From the NCBI GenBank assembly GCA_030052745.1, contig JANBVO010000009.1:372001-436000 (forward strand): a stretch of 64,000 nucleotides of DNA, written 5' to 3'. This stretch comes from Pleurostoma richardsiae (lineage: Eukaryota > Ascomycota > Sordariomycetes > Calosphaeriales > Pleurostomataceae). Position 1 is the first letter of the stretch. Every line of letters starts with the position of its first letter. This document shows positions 8,816 through 19,128 of this stretch, one piece after another. The notes beneath the pieces were generated by a model that did not search any database, was not told where the DNA came from, and worked only from the letters and a program-made list of their open reading frames with translations. The translations under genes were made by a program, and so were the position numbers.

Positions 8816-11800
8816 ATGGCGCATTCTCCGGGCTCAGCCATGGCAGGTCAACCGCTGCCACCCATTCCTGGAGCCGTCTTGCGTTTCAAGAATGCAGGAA
8901 CGAGCAACGTCAGTGAGTTCGACGAAGCCTGTGCACGTGATGCTTCGGAAAATACACGCTACTGCGCTGAGATGCCGTTCAATACTGGAAACCCAGGGTC
9001 TGATTACATCGCAATGGCATGGGCGAATCGTTTCACACGTTATCGAGTCCTGAAGCGCGGGGAAGAGTAAGTCGTCCCTATCTTTTTGGACACATGATAT
9101 TGGAACGTACTGACTATGACAGTGTCAAAACCACTCCTGATCCCGGATCAGTCATAGATTTCGTACGTCTCAACGCTATGACGATCAAGGGTGGAGGTCC
9201 AGATGGCGCCGTCGCATTCAAAACGGTCGAGACGGGCATGAACCTTCTTATACAATGGGCATCATTCGTTTATCCAGACTTCCCTGACAAATTCGGCTCT
9301 CATTGGAAGAACCGGTCCAGTAAGTCAGCCTGCGTACCTGTGCCCGAGTCCCCGAAAGATGGACTGACAGCCTTCTCAAATCTAGGCGTGCTCCTTCGAA
9401 ATCTTCTTCATGATGGTGTACTCACCAAGGAATGCACCGGCAAAGAGAAGCAATGGATTACAAGTGACGTGATCGAGAAAATGGTCAGAGCAATGCTTCT
9501 AGATGGCGTCGAGCGAGGAACGCTCTGTTGGGACGCACTGGTCATGAAGACACTCTCGTTACTCCTGTTGTCTGCTCTTTGTGCGCGGGTCGGTGACGTT
9601 CACCGAGCTAGGTTTTACCAGGGGTTCGAATGCCTCTGCTGGGGCCACATCAAAATTCGCATGAACACCAGAGACGGGAAGAAGCTCACAGCCACGATCA
9701 CTCTAAAGTACGAAAAGGGTCACAAGTAAGTTGGCCCTGGTACAAGCACACTGTTCTTTAAGTGGGTTTCAGCCCTTATTGACACTTCTCTTCTCTTCAG
9801 GGATGATCCGCAGACAAACAGATTAGTGGAGGTCAAGGAGTTCGATGATCCTGAGTACAACTGCTCGTGCCTCATCAAGCTACTACTCGTCCATGCACTA
9901 CGCACCGGCGCTGTCTCGCAAACATCATGGCAGCAGCTGAGGAATGCTATTGAAGCAACTCCCAGCAAACGTCTCACATGGACGCATCCGAAAAGACCAG
10001 TCATATGTGCTATGGCTGGTATCTCCAAGAAGCTTCTGCTCCGTCGCCCTGCCACAGTCACCTTGCCCAGGCGTGCCCTAGATGAGGCGGGTCAAGCCAT
10101 CGGTCTCCTGACTAGAGTATCGACGCATGATATACGCCGTGGAGCAGCATTAGAGATTTCACACCTTCCGCCTGGTACTACTGCGTCTGGTGTTGAAGCC
10201 GCACGCCGCGCTCTCGGACACTCCTACGCAGCCATGGCTGCAGGCGTCACGGAACGTTACATCGGTCATTCTCTCGAGGACACATGGGAGGCAAGAGTCA
10301 AGAACAGGGAAAGTCTTCCGCAGAGTGCTGAGCGCACTTTAGACTTCGCTCCTGGTCCCTACCGCCCCAAGAGAAAGCATCGATCAGACGAAGTCGTTGC
10401 CCAATGTCACCAGATGGAACTGGACCCTGAAAGCCTGCGCTGCCGGAAGAAGGCCAGAGCGGCGTTGAGAAAGGCACACTACGACGCCTGGCTAGATGCT
10501 GAAAAGACTGCATCTATGACACCGCAGACAGTACAGTCCAGAGGTAATAGGGCGCGGCGCCTGGCTGAACCGTCGACAAGTGACAGCTACACTGATGACA
10601 GCGACTCTGAGAGTGAGGACGATGATTCCGAGAGCGATGCTGATGGCGCTGAGAGCGATGACGATGATTCCGAGAGCAATGCTGATGGCGCTGAGAGCGA
10701 GGACGATGATTCCGAGAACGATGATGATTGCACTGAGAGCGAGGACGATGATTCCGAGAGCAATGCTGATGGCGCTGAGAGCGAGGACGATGATCCCGAA
10801 GGCGAGGATGAGACTGTCGACCCAGCCCTTAGCAGTCTCCAGTCCACCATATTCCGAACAGCCCACCCATCGTCGGCGCCTGAAACCCAGCTGGGGAACA
10901 TATCTGCTGCGACTCCGGACGTAAAGGAACTGCTCTCTGTCGCGAGACACCCAATCCTGGATGCTCCACCGAATCAGTTTGCCACGTACCTGTCCCGTGT
11001 CAACATTTACACTTGGGAACACACCATGCCAGGGCTCCCTCCATGTGCGAAGCGCGGAAACAGCCGGGAGGAACCAACACGACGCATGTATCGTTGCACT
11101 GTTGAAGGCTGTGATGAGGAGTTTCTCAACGAATTATGGAGGGACAGACACGCCGGGACTTGCGACGCTGCAGTGAGATTGCAGTACCAGTTTCCCTGCG
11201 TCACTTGTGGCAGACGCTACGAGACTGAGGACCAGTTGCGGACACATGAGAAGGAGCACGGCTGGTCTCCTACGACGTGTACATGGCCGGGCTGTGCCGA
11301 CCAGACCGTTTTCTACACAAGGGCTGAGATGCGAAGTCACTACTCGCAAATCCACCATGATCTGCCGCGCGATTGTTGGGTGCAGGGCTGCAACGCCAAG
11401 ATATTCGCGACGCCGAGCAACCTTAAGGCTCACATGAGGTATGCACATCCGGAGGTCACGGAGGAAGAGCTAGGGCGCATTATTCCGAAGCAGAAGCGTG
11501 CCGCCCACAAGAAGGAGGGATTTCAGCCTCAGCGTTGCAGCTTCCCTCGCTGCCAGCACCAGGTTGTCTTCGCGAGTCGGTCTCAGTACAGGTACCACCT
11601 GAAGGTCCACAAAGTGAAAGGAGACACACTGGACTCATACATTGACGACGACCCTGAGCCCATGGAGCCGACTACCCCGCCAAGGACGAGAGCCAGGCAA
11701 TACACAGCCCAGCAATGCAGTCACCCGGGCTGCCGCTCACACGAGACCTTCCAACATCGCCACAAGTACGCGGCTCATTTGGAGACGATGCATGGTGTCT

Positions 11801-11835
11801 GGAGGGATGAGGACGTCAAGTTATTCGTAATGTGA
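8816..11835 (+). CDS. Tyrosine recombinase with C-terminal C2H2 zinc fingers (Crypton-like)
   Basis: Four exons (8816-9066, 9123-9319, 9386-9725, 9801-11835) join in frame to 940 residues. All three introns have GTAAGT donors, and the 56-bp first intron ends TACTGACTATGACAG. The middle shows the tyrosine-recombinase signature: Arg217 in LSALCARVGDVHRA, His371 and Arg374 in STHDIRRGAALEIS, His402 in ARRALGHSYAAM, and Tyr415 in VTERYIGHS. This is the R-H-R-H-Y set that cuts and rejoins DNA through a phosphotyrosine. Residues about 520-600 are a Ser/Glu/Asp repeat. From about 690 to the end come roughly six C2H2-type fingers (for example YRCTVEGCDEEF..H..TC, CVTCGRRYETEDQLRTHEKEH). No break is visible. 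Related fungal proteins are often labelled 'FluG domain' or Crypton recombinases; DUF3435 Starship captains are more distant cousins, and here the box-II His is present. It is probably the transposase of a mobile element; element ends were not found. Confidence 0.85.
10600..10815 (+). repeat. 42-nt coding repeat (acidic Ser/Asp/Glu block) in the recombinase gene
   Basis: Units encoding the 14-residue motif GAESEDDDSESNAD repeat about four to five times with small changes, between the catalytic domain and the zinc fingers. The repeat is in frame, so unit gain or loss would keep the protein intact. Confidence 0.85.
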
Positions 11836-12859
11836 CCGCGATGGGACCGCGTCTTTCAGACGGTGCACGATATGGACGGACTCGACGTAGATGGCTCTTG
11901 CTCAACACGGATAAGGTAATGCGCGCGGATCGAGTCTCGAGATGAAGGAATTGCTGCCCACGGCAATATCATAACAGTTTGCTCGTACTTTCTTGGAGGA
12001 TGTGATAATGCGCAGATTAATTACGTCTCCGGGCGCCTCTCGCATATGGCGGATATTACAACGTCTCGATGGCTAGCTTAATTATAATGGAAGATCTATC
12101 ATCATCGTCTTTGTCCTGTGCATTCCAATGTGCACATCTGGCGGATGGTCTTGGGGTTTGCCCGTAGGGTCTCAATTCTTTGTTCACCCGTTTCGTCACG
12201 TCTCACAACCTACGAGATATGGTTGCTTCACCTTTCGGTCCACGAGCTCGTCCTCCGTCTTGGGTATTGATTTCAATGCATCACCCTTCGTTCGCCCGCC
12301 CCTTAGGGATATATGTGCGTAGAGTTGGGCATGAGGCCACCGGCTAAAGAACTTCTTTCTGGGAATGTATCCTGGACATTGAATTGGCTCGGCGGTTGAG
12401 GAAGTCACTGGCTAAGCATCCGGTCAGAGGGACCGGGTGCCCTGGACAACGACAATATCCGGTGCCCTCCCGAGATTGGCATTTACATTCCCACGACACA
12501 CGCAGTACCAGGTCCACTCTTCCTCAATCCGAGATCCTTGAGGATGCAGTCGCCTTCTCCCTTTGCCCCGAGGTCATCTGTAGCCATTCACGAAACACCA
12601 ACTCCTTCAACACAGAAGCCTTCCATATTACCTTGATTTCCGTTCCCTTAAGCTGCACGAAAAGAACGGTTCGGCTCGGCGGTAGCCGTATAGGTAGCAG
12701 ACATTATAGCGAATCGCACTCGAGCCAGAACGTCACTAATAGGGCATAGGACAGGCATGGCGAATTGACGAAGTGAAGGAAAGATCTTGGAAATTATTAG
12801 CTGAACCGAATTCAGCAGATCGGATCACCCAGGATTCAGTAAGCCATACGGTTTCGGCC
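11836..12859. other. Downstream of the recombinase; no intact gene
   Basis: Short ORFs only. On the minus strand about 12670-12530 there is a protein-like reading (VQLKGTEIKVIWKASVLKEL, VFREWLQMTSG) that may be a decayed gene. It weakly resembles the W-K-x-S-V-L-x-x-P-V-F-R pattern I recall from DUF3435 proteins, but too little remains to assign it. Confidence 0.35.
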
Positions 12860-13250
12860 TATTGCCGTCTCTCTTGAAATAGACCCCCGTCGCGAAGACA
12901 CCTCTATCACCTCGCCGAAGATAATGTGGATCAGGTCTATCTGCAATGGCATTGAGCTGCTGGCTTGGCCATTGGCGGATGGCTCGATTAGTCGGAACAA
13001 TAAGAAGGTAAGGTTCGACCCCGACCTAAAAGCGGCCATCGAAAATGACCCGATACTGGGCCAGGCGAACTCCGACTTACCCCTACTAACATTACTCCAA
13101 AGGGCAGGTTTGTGCAGACAGCGGGGCTATTCTATGCGGCTACAGGCGATCTCGCTCAAGCGACTCTTCGCGGTGTTACTTTGTTGATAGGCTCAGGTCT
13201 GCTAATCGAATCGAGGGTGCGACGACATGCTTCCGAAAGACGGGGCGCTC
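12860..13250 (-). mobile_element. Dispersed repeat of unknown family, copy 2 (inverted, truncated)
   Basis: The reverse complement of 13225-13130 (TTAGCAGACCTGAGCCTATC.. and onward to the CCCCGCTGTC block) aligns with 5981 onward of copy 1. The reverse complement of about 12990-12940 (CCATCCGCCAATGGCCAAGC..AGCAGCT) aligns with the tandem-repeat half of copy 1. The middle of the element is missing. By eye the two copies are roughly 70-75% alike, so they are old and diverged. Copies 1 and 2 face each other and bracket the recombinase gene. Confidence 0.65.
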
Positions 13251-13465
13251 GGACAGAGAGGTCGGCAGGTCATCGCTCACTAAAATAGTAATCAATGTGG
13301 TATGGCTGCGCCAATTACACTGTATCCCGACGCCCACCAGGTGTCCGAAACCCTTATCAACGCGCCCTGGTTCCGCGGAAGAACCCCACCATTCCTCCTC
13401 ACGCTCCACGCGTGAGACGCCCACGACCTCACACCATACGTGCCGTCGCTTTCAGTCCCCCTGTC

Positions 13466-13936
13466 ATGGCCTCCCTCGCGCGCTCGACCTCTGCCACTGG
13501 CGGGCGCGAGAAGACCTACTTCGAGCAGCAGCGCGAGGCTCTCATCGGCGAGATTGCTATGGCGAGTTTCCCCTCCTTTACCTGCCCAGAGCTTCCGTCG
13601 GTCCCCGAATGCGCCCGCTGACGCGTGCTTCTTGGGTAGAGCTTCGAGCACGTCCTCGCCAACATCAACAAACTAAACCGCTCACTGGAAGCCGTCATCA
13701 CGGTACGTAAGGGCATTTGTCCATTGTACTTCTCGTCCGTTTGGTATCCTTGGAAATTGCGTTCCTGACGCTCCCGCACCGCGGACGGCGAGTAGGTGGG
13801 CAATGAGTTCTCATCGGTGGAGGCACTCTGGTCACAGTTCGAGAACGTGATGGCGAAGGATTCGGAGGAGGCCAACAGGGAAGCCGAGGGTGAAGGAGAT
13901 GCCGGACGAGATACCGAGACCAAGACCGAGGCTTGA
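13466..13936 (+). CDS. DAD1: DASH complex subunit Dad1
   Basis: Three exons (13466-13561, 13640-13702, 13796-13936) give 99 residues, the usual Dad1 size. The spliced protein reads [14 protein letters not shown], then [20 protein letters not shown], then [19 protein letters not shown], closely following fungal Dad1. Dad1 is a small helical subunit of the DASH (Dam1) ring that couples kinetochores to spindle microtubules in the nucleus. The first intron (13562-13639) starts with GCGAGT and ends GGGTAG, so it is a GC-AG intron. No GT donor at this point would keep the conserved GEIAM/SFEH junction. The second intron (13703-13795) is canonical GTACGT..TAG. The C-terminus is a short acidic tail. 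The next gene lies tail to tail about 590 bp away. Confidence 0.93.
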
Positions 13937-14526
13937 GCTGCCGACCTGAGGCAGAGGGCTTCTACAGGAGCAGTGCGAGGCAGACCGAGAACGACACGAC
14001 GCAACATGATACCCAAAGTCGGAGAGATGAGGGGCGATATAGATGAGCTGGACGAGGAGACACTTCGAGGGCACTGGACCTTGTCACGGCAGAAGGGCGG
14101 CATCATGATGCAATCAATGTTCGTGTTTATGTCCATGTCCGTGTCCGTTTCCACGAGAAGAATTCATGCCACAAAAGAAAATTCCCTATAAAACAGGAAT
14201 TGTGAGTACAAGTGTTGCGACACTCCTCTCTGTTCTGGTTCGTTGTATGCGTCGGAACGATAACCGATCCCCCGTCCTTCCATTAAAGGTGTAAGAGGAA
14301 ATCGAACAGCTCGAGGCTCGAAGAAAGGCGGTAATCCAACATCACCCCCGACACTGCTGTGCCATGTCCAACAGCATAATACCCTGTCTGCGGCCACGCC
14401 CATTCCATCCCGCTGCCAATGTCCCCTTTCTCCTTGGTAATCATAAAAAAGAGGTCATGTCAAAATCGTGCAGCAGGTCGTTACATATTCCCCTTGCCAA
14501 CATCTTGCCGAGGCTAGGGCTCCGCC
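13937..14526. other. Convergent 3' region between DAD1 and RHO4
   Basis: About 590 bases between the stop of DAD1 (+) and the stop of RHO4 (-). It holds 3' UTR sequence of both genes, with no supported gene. Confidence 0.6.
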
Positions 14527-15517
14527 TCACAGGATATTGCACTTTCTCTTCTTCTTACGAACGCCGGGGATGTTACCGCCCGTGCTGCTTCCGTTGCTGC
14601 TGACGCCGGCGCCGCCTGGCGCCGCCTGCATCTCCAGGTTTCTCCTGTCGTTAGCGACGACGGTGAGGAGGGCTCGCTCAAACACCTCGTCGACGCCCTT
14701 CATCTCCTTGCTGCTGCACTCCATGTACTGGGCACCCATTTTCTGGGCGACGGCGAGTCCTTGCTCTGTGGTGACGGGAGTGAGGCCCTGGGTCTTGAGC
14801 ATGTCTATGCAGGTCTTCTTGTAGCGGAGGTCGGACTTGAGGCCGACGAGGAAGAGGGGCGTGTAGGGACAGAAGTGAAGCACCTCGGGGTACCACTGAA
14901 GTGCGATGTTAGTTACGGCTTATGAAAGGAGAAAAATATGGAGGTAATACTGCCTACCTTGTCCATCACATTTTCGAGTGAGTTAGGGCAGTCGATAGCG
15001 AAGCAGACGAAGATGAGGTCTGTCTCGGGGTAAGAGAGAGGTCGAAGCCGGTCGTACTCCTCCTGTCCGGCGGTATCCCAAAGAGCAAGCTCAACGGTCT
15101 TACCGGAAGGAGGGTGTGTTGGATACGTGATGTAGTTCTCGAAGACGGTGGGCACATATTTCTGTTCGGCGGCGTCAGTCGCTTAATGCCATCTATCTAA
15201 ATGTGAAAACACCCTCGTGATGCTCATCATACCTCTGGAAAGTAGCCCTGGCTGTAACTGATCAAAAGGCATGTTTTTCCACAGCCACCATCGCCGACGA
15301 CAACAATCTTCTTAGAGTATGCCGGTGCCTCGGTCATGTGAGTCCCAGAGGACTCGCGGCCGGTGGAGGAGCTCATCATTGTGCTGACTGTGCCATCGCT
15401 GGAGCGCGTCCTGTCTGTTCGTCTGTCTGCTGTGGGGCGGCGCTGCATTCCACTGTCATATTGCTCTTGGAGAGACTGGCCGTATTGAGAGTTGCGGTAC
15501 TGATAGGACGACGCCAT
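14527..15517 (-). CDS. RHO4: Rho-family small GTPase Rho4
   Basis: Exons 15233-15517, 14958-15161 and 14527-14895 (minus strand) join in phase to 285 residues. G1 is GDGGCGKT (75-82), the switch region is [12 protein letters not shown]3 is DTAGQEE (from 124), the G4 position reads GLKSDL (181-186), and the protein ends in the prenylation box CNIL. An N-terminal extension of about 65 residues precedes the GTPase core. The extension, the stretch [20 protein letters not shown] and the segment [18 protein letters not shown] are typical of Rho4 and unlike Rho1-3 or Cdc42. Rho4 works at the septum membrane in actin-ring assembly and septation. The start at 15517 ([13 protein letters not shown]) is preferred because an upstream in-frame extension to 15763 is not Rho-like. 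Introns are canonical, with a CTAAC branch site in the second. Confidence 0.93.
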
Positions 15518-16126
15518 GCCTGGAGCGGCGGGTTGGGTGGAGGAGGCAGTACTGTTGCGTCCTGAACGAACAGCGACGGAAGTCGATCTGATGCGAGGAC
15601 AAGAGAAGGTTGGCGAGGCCAGGTGAACGGCGTCTGATAATATCTGATCTACTGGACAGTCCGATCGTTGTAGAGAGCCCAGGAGACGTCGGTTGACTGA
15701 GGTAGAGGCAGAGAGAGTCGGCTGTCTGGAATGGACGGCTGTCTCGTGTTGAAATCGGGCCACAAGCGGAAGTGAAGTAAACTGTTGCTGCCGGGCAACC
15801 GCAGGGTCGATGACTTAATTTGGCTGAGACGCCCCACCTCCGCCCGCGTGTAGCGTGAGACTGGTACGTACCGAGATCTCCCGCGAGATCACCTGGTCCG
15901 TGCGCGCCTCTCTTTAACAGCTTTTTTCGCCGAAAAAGCGCGTCTTACAATTTTTCGCTACTCGACCACTCCTGCTACTATCGCCTTGCGTTGCTACCTT
16001 TGGCTCCCAACTGGGGCCGGATGAGGGAAGGCCACGTAACCGATCGAGGCTTGTTGACATCGACGAGGTGGCTATACTCTGACAGAGTCGTGAAGGCAAG
16101 CTGAGGTTGCTCTCATCCCAGCCAAG
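15518..16126. promoter_or_regulatory. Divergent promoter region of RHO4 and elongin C
   Basis: About 600 bases lie between two start codons facing outward, so both promoters and leaders must be here. A short T/A-rich patch with TTTTTTCGCCGAAAAA (about 15920-15940) is an imperfect inverted repeat. No clear TATA box is seen on either side. Confidence 0.5.
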
Positions 16127-16761
16127 ATGCCGGCAAACGGAGCAGCTGCGGGTAAATACATCACCCTCGTGTCCAGCGATGCCTTCGAATTCGTGGTGCT
16201 GCGCGAGGCCGCCTATGTCAGCCCGGCAATCAAGAGCATGGTTGATCCGAGGAGCCAGTTCTCAGAAGCCTTGACTGGGCGTTGTGTCTTCGAAGAGATC
16301 AGGTCAGTCAACCCTCTGGCGGTGTGGCTTCGCTTGCAGCCCGTCCACCTGCCGTCTCCTCTGCTCCTATTTATTCCTCCTGCCAATGATGAAATAAACA
16401 ATCACTTCGCCGTGTTCTTTCTGACAGAACATCCTCTATTGGATGTTCTGGGTGAAAGTCAAACTACACTTGATCTGAGCCTGCCTTCCCAACCATACTC
16501 CACAGACAGCCCATGTTGTCCTCGCGCCAAGAGCTGTCCGGCTGACATCGACCAGTGGGATCGTACTTGAGAAGGTGGTTGAGTATTTCCACTACTGGTA
16601 CAAAAATCGGAACAAGGAGGATGTTCCCGACATGGATATTCCCGTAGACCTGTGTCTTGAGCTGCTCATGGCGGCTGACTTCTTGGGTCTTGACAGTGAG
16701 TCCCCCTCGTTTGATTCTCATCCATCATAGCTCAGCTGACACCGCCACAGAACAAGTCTGA
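16127..16761 (+). CDS. ELC1: Elongin C (Skp1/BTB-fold ubiquitin ligase adaptor)
   Basis: Exons 16127-16302, 16556-16695 and 16751-16761 join in frame to 108 residues, the normal length. The protein reads KYITLVSSDAFEFVVLREAA, VSPAIKSMVD, FSEALTGRCVFEEI, then GIVLEKVVEYFHYWYKNRN, VPDMDIPVDLCLELLMAADF and a short LGLDKQV end, which is the elongin-C fold throughout. Elongin C links BC-box proteins to cullin ligases; in yeast Elc1 acts in turnover of stalled RNA polymerase II. The first intron is long for this window (253 bp, GTCAGT..CGACCAG). The second ends CAGCTGACACCGCCACAG. The last exon is only 11 bases. The 147-residue read-through reading is simply intron 1 translated. Confidence 0.92.
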
Positions 16762-17357
16762 TGTAAATTGCCATGATATGGCTCCGTTTGGCGTCCGGTC
16801 GTTTTGGTATGGCGTTCTAGTCATGCGAGATTCAACAACGTAATGAACATTTGACGACATGATAGCTCTCAGTAATACCCGTTATGAGAGAATGCAAGGG
16901 ATTCACAACGGACTCGGTATAGTTTCTACTGACTTTTCACTGACAGCAGCTTGTGACAATACCCGCATATCTCACTAGCAGTCGAGGCGGAGGCACCATC
17001 CATCTAAGCATATGCGTTTAACCCTCTCTCCTCCGTGGGTTGAATGTCTAAAACGGATGGAAGATCAACATTATCCCCCACACTCTGCTTGACTCAAACT
17101 TCACCGTTGAGATCTCGCTTTTTTCGAGGGGAGACATCCCTCATCCTCGTCGACGACTTGATTTTCCATAGACCCAATACATTAATCATGAGAGGATACG
17201 TCCTCCATTTCTCTTCATCAGTGCCAATATATTGACTTGCCAACTGTTTCTCGTTTGTATCATACTTGAACCTCTGCTCTTCGGATACGCAAGTAGTGAG
17301 ATGTGTGGCTTAACGGCTCAGCACTGAAATGCGCGTTGCGAAGCAATGCCGGAGTCC
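16762..17357. other. Convergent 3' region between elongin C and DBR1
   Basis: About 600 bases with no supported gene. It should contain the 3' UTRs and polyadenylation sites of both flanking genes. Confidence 0.6.
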
Positions 17358-19128
17358 TCACCGATCACGACCGCGGCCACCGTAGCCCCTTCCCCTGCCC
17401 CTGCCCCTATTCCCGCCGCGGCCTCTTCCCCTGCCACCGCCTCGGAATCCGCCACCTGGGCCATGCTGCTCAGGCGGGGGGCCCTTCCTCTTCCTCTCTG
17501 CCCTCTCCTCTTCGCTCGCCGCCCACAGGTTCTGCACGCCCACCAGCTCGCAAAACGCCGCCGTCTGCGGGTTCGTGTACTCGTTCGGCTGCTCGCTCGT
17601 ACTCTCCGGCATGCCGGGCACGTGCGGCGGCGCCGTGACGGTGAAGTTCTCCGGTACGTCCAGCCGGCCGTTCGCCACGACGTGCTCGTCGACCCACACG
17701 CGCTCCGCGTCGATCAGGGCGCGGTACGCCTCCTCACCGAGGTCTGGCGGCGTATGGGCGGTGCGGTCGCCGATGGTCAGGAAGGGTGCGAAGGCGCGTG
17801 TGATGGCGAGCCACTCCGGGTCGTACTGCAGCTTGTAGCGCGGAAGGGAGGCGTTGGACGACGGGTGGGAGGCGAGGCTAGAGGAGTCGTGGGGAAGAAC
17901 ATCGCAGACTTGGAGGAACTTGCGGCCGGGGAGACACTTGTCGAGGGCGAGGAAGCGGACGGTGGTGTTGGTGATGGTCGGAGGGACGGGTTGGCCTGGC
18001 GTTGTGGCCGGCTTGGGGCGTTTAGGCTGGGTGAAGGATGCGGGGAGCTGGGCGCGAAGCGCGTCGGATACACTGCTAGGAGCTGCGGATTTTGGTTGCT
18101 TCGACTGCTCTGTCGCTTCGCTGCTGGCCGGGACGGGTTTACTGTCCTCTGCTCCATCGTCGTCGTCCATGTCAAGATCTATCTCATCCGGGTTGGCGCC
18201 CTGTGCCTCATGTGTAATGGTAGTCGCCTCAACCGATGCGGCATCTTGCGCCGAGGCGGCTATTTCGAGAGGCGAATCACCCCGCGAGCCCCCCGGTGGC
18301 TGGTAGGTCTTGATTGCTGCGAACTTGCAGTGTAGATGCGCCGAGAACCAGTACGGCGGCCGCAGCCGGTCCATGACGTACTCGGCCGCCATGTTGCCCA
18401 GGGTGCCGTCCCTGGACTCCTCCTCAAAGTCGGGCTTCATGCGGAACAGCCGCCGCTGGTCGCCGTGCTTCTCGACGCCCCGGGGCCAGTCGTGGCTGAT
18501 GCCCACGTCGACCTGCGTGCGGATCTGCAGCAATTTGCGGGCGTCAATCTCACGGACGTGGTAGAAGGACTTGACGTCGTCACGGCTGAAGGGCAGGCGC
18601 TCGTGGTGGGGCTTCCTATAGTCGAAGCCCTTCCAGATCCCGCTCATGCCGGCGATGCGCAGCGGGCCCAGGCGCAACACGTTGGCGGCGCCCATGTAGT
18701 AGATGTTGGGCGCGACCCAGCCCCCGTAGTACAGCTCCCACAGGTAGCCGGCGGCCTCGTGGTTGCCGGCGACGAAGATAGTCAGGCACGGGGCGCGCCG
18801 CGCGCCGCTGTAGTACTCGTGGAAGTCGCCCAGCTGACGATACTTGGGCGGCACGGACATGATGGTCAGGTCGGCGGCGTTGCGCGTCGCCTGGAAGTCG
18901 CCGCCGATGATGAGCAGGTCCACGCCGTCGTCCCAGCCCCGCGCCTCGCAGGAGGTCTCGACAGCGGCATAGATGGCGTTGAGCGTGCCATGGCCCTGCA
19001 GCCCATGTCAGCCAGTAGTTCTCTTTAAGTTGTTGCTCTTTCTGATATGTAGAACCAGTACTCACGCAGCCTTCGATGGCGACGCGGACGCCTTGCGCTT
19101 CGAACGTCCCGCTGGCCATCATCCGCAT
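17358..19128 (-). CDS. DBR1: Lariat RNA debranching enzyme Dbr1 with an RGG-type tail
   Basis: Exons 19066-19128 and 17358-18995 (minus) join in phase 0 to 566 residues; the 70-bp intron has GTGAGT and GCTGCAG. The metallophosphoesterase signature is clear: VRVAIEGC/GHGTLN (metal-site GCxHG), LLIIGGDFQATRN, GNHE at 97-100, SGIWKGFDYRKPHHE, then SHDWPRGVEKHGD and WFSAHLHCKFAA. Dbr1 hydrolyses the 2'-5' bond of excised intron lariats in the nucleus. After about residue 240 comes a long low-complexity linker, then the conserved C-terminal domain (LALDKCLPGRKFLQVCDV and onward). The last 30 residues are almost only Gly and Arg (GGGRGRGRGGNRGRGRGRGY), an RGG-like tail I do not expect in yeast or human Dbr1. 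The start could be any of the ATGs in MRMMASGTF. A 329-codon ORF on the other strand is a GC-rich shadow. Confidence 0.95.

Noticed and set aside
9625-9645. GGGTTCGAATGCC resembling a tRNA T-loop
   Set aside because: It lies inside the recombinase coding sequence, and no acceptor or anticodon stem fits around it. No tRNA or rRNA gene was found elsewhere by eye.
17346-18335. 329-codon plus-strand ORF
   Set aside because: It lies antisense to the conserved DBR1 coding sequence in GC-rich DNA and has no family motifs.
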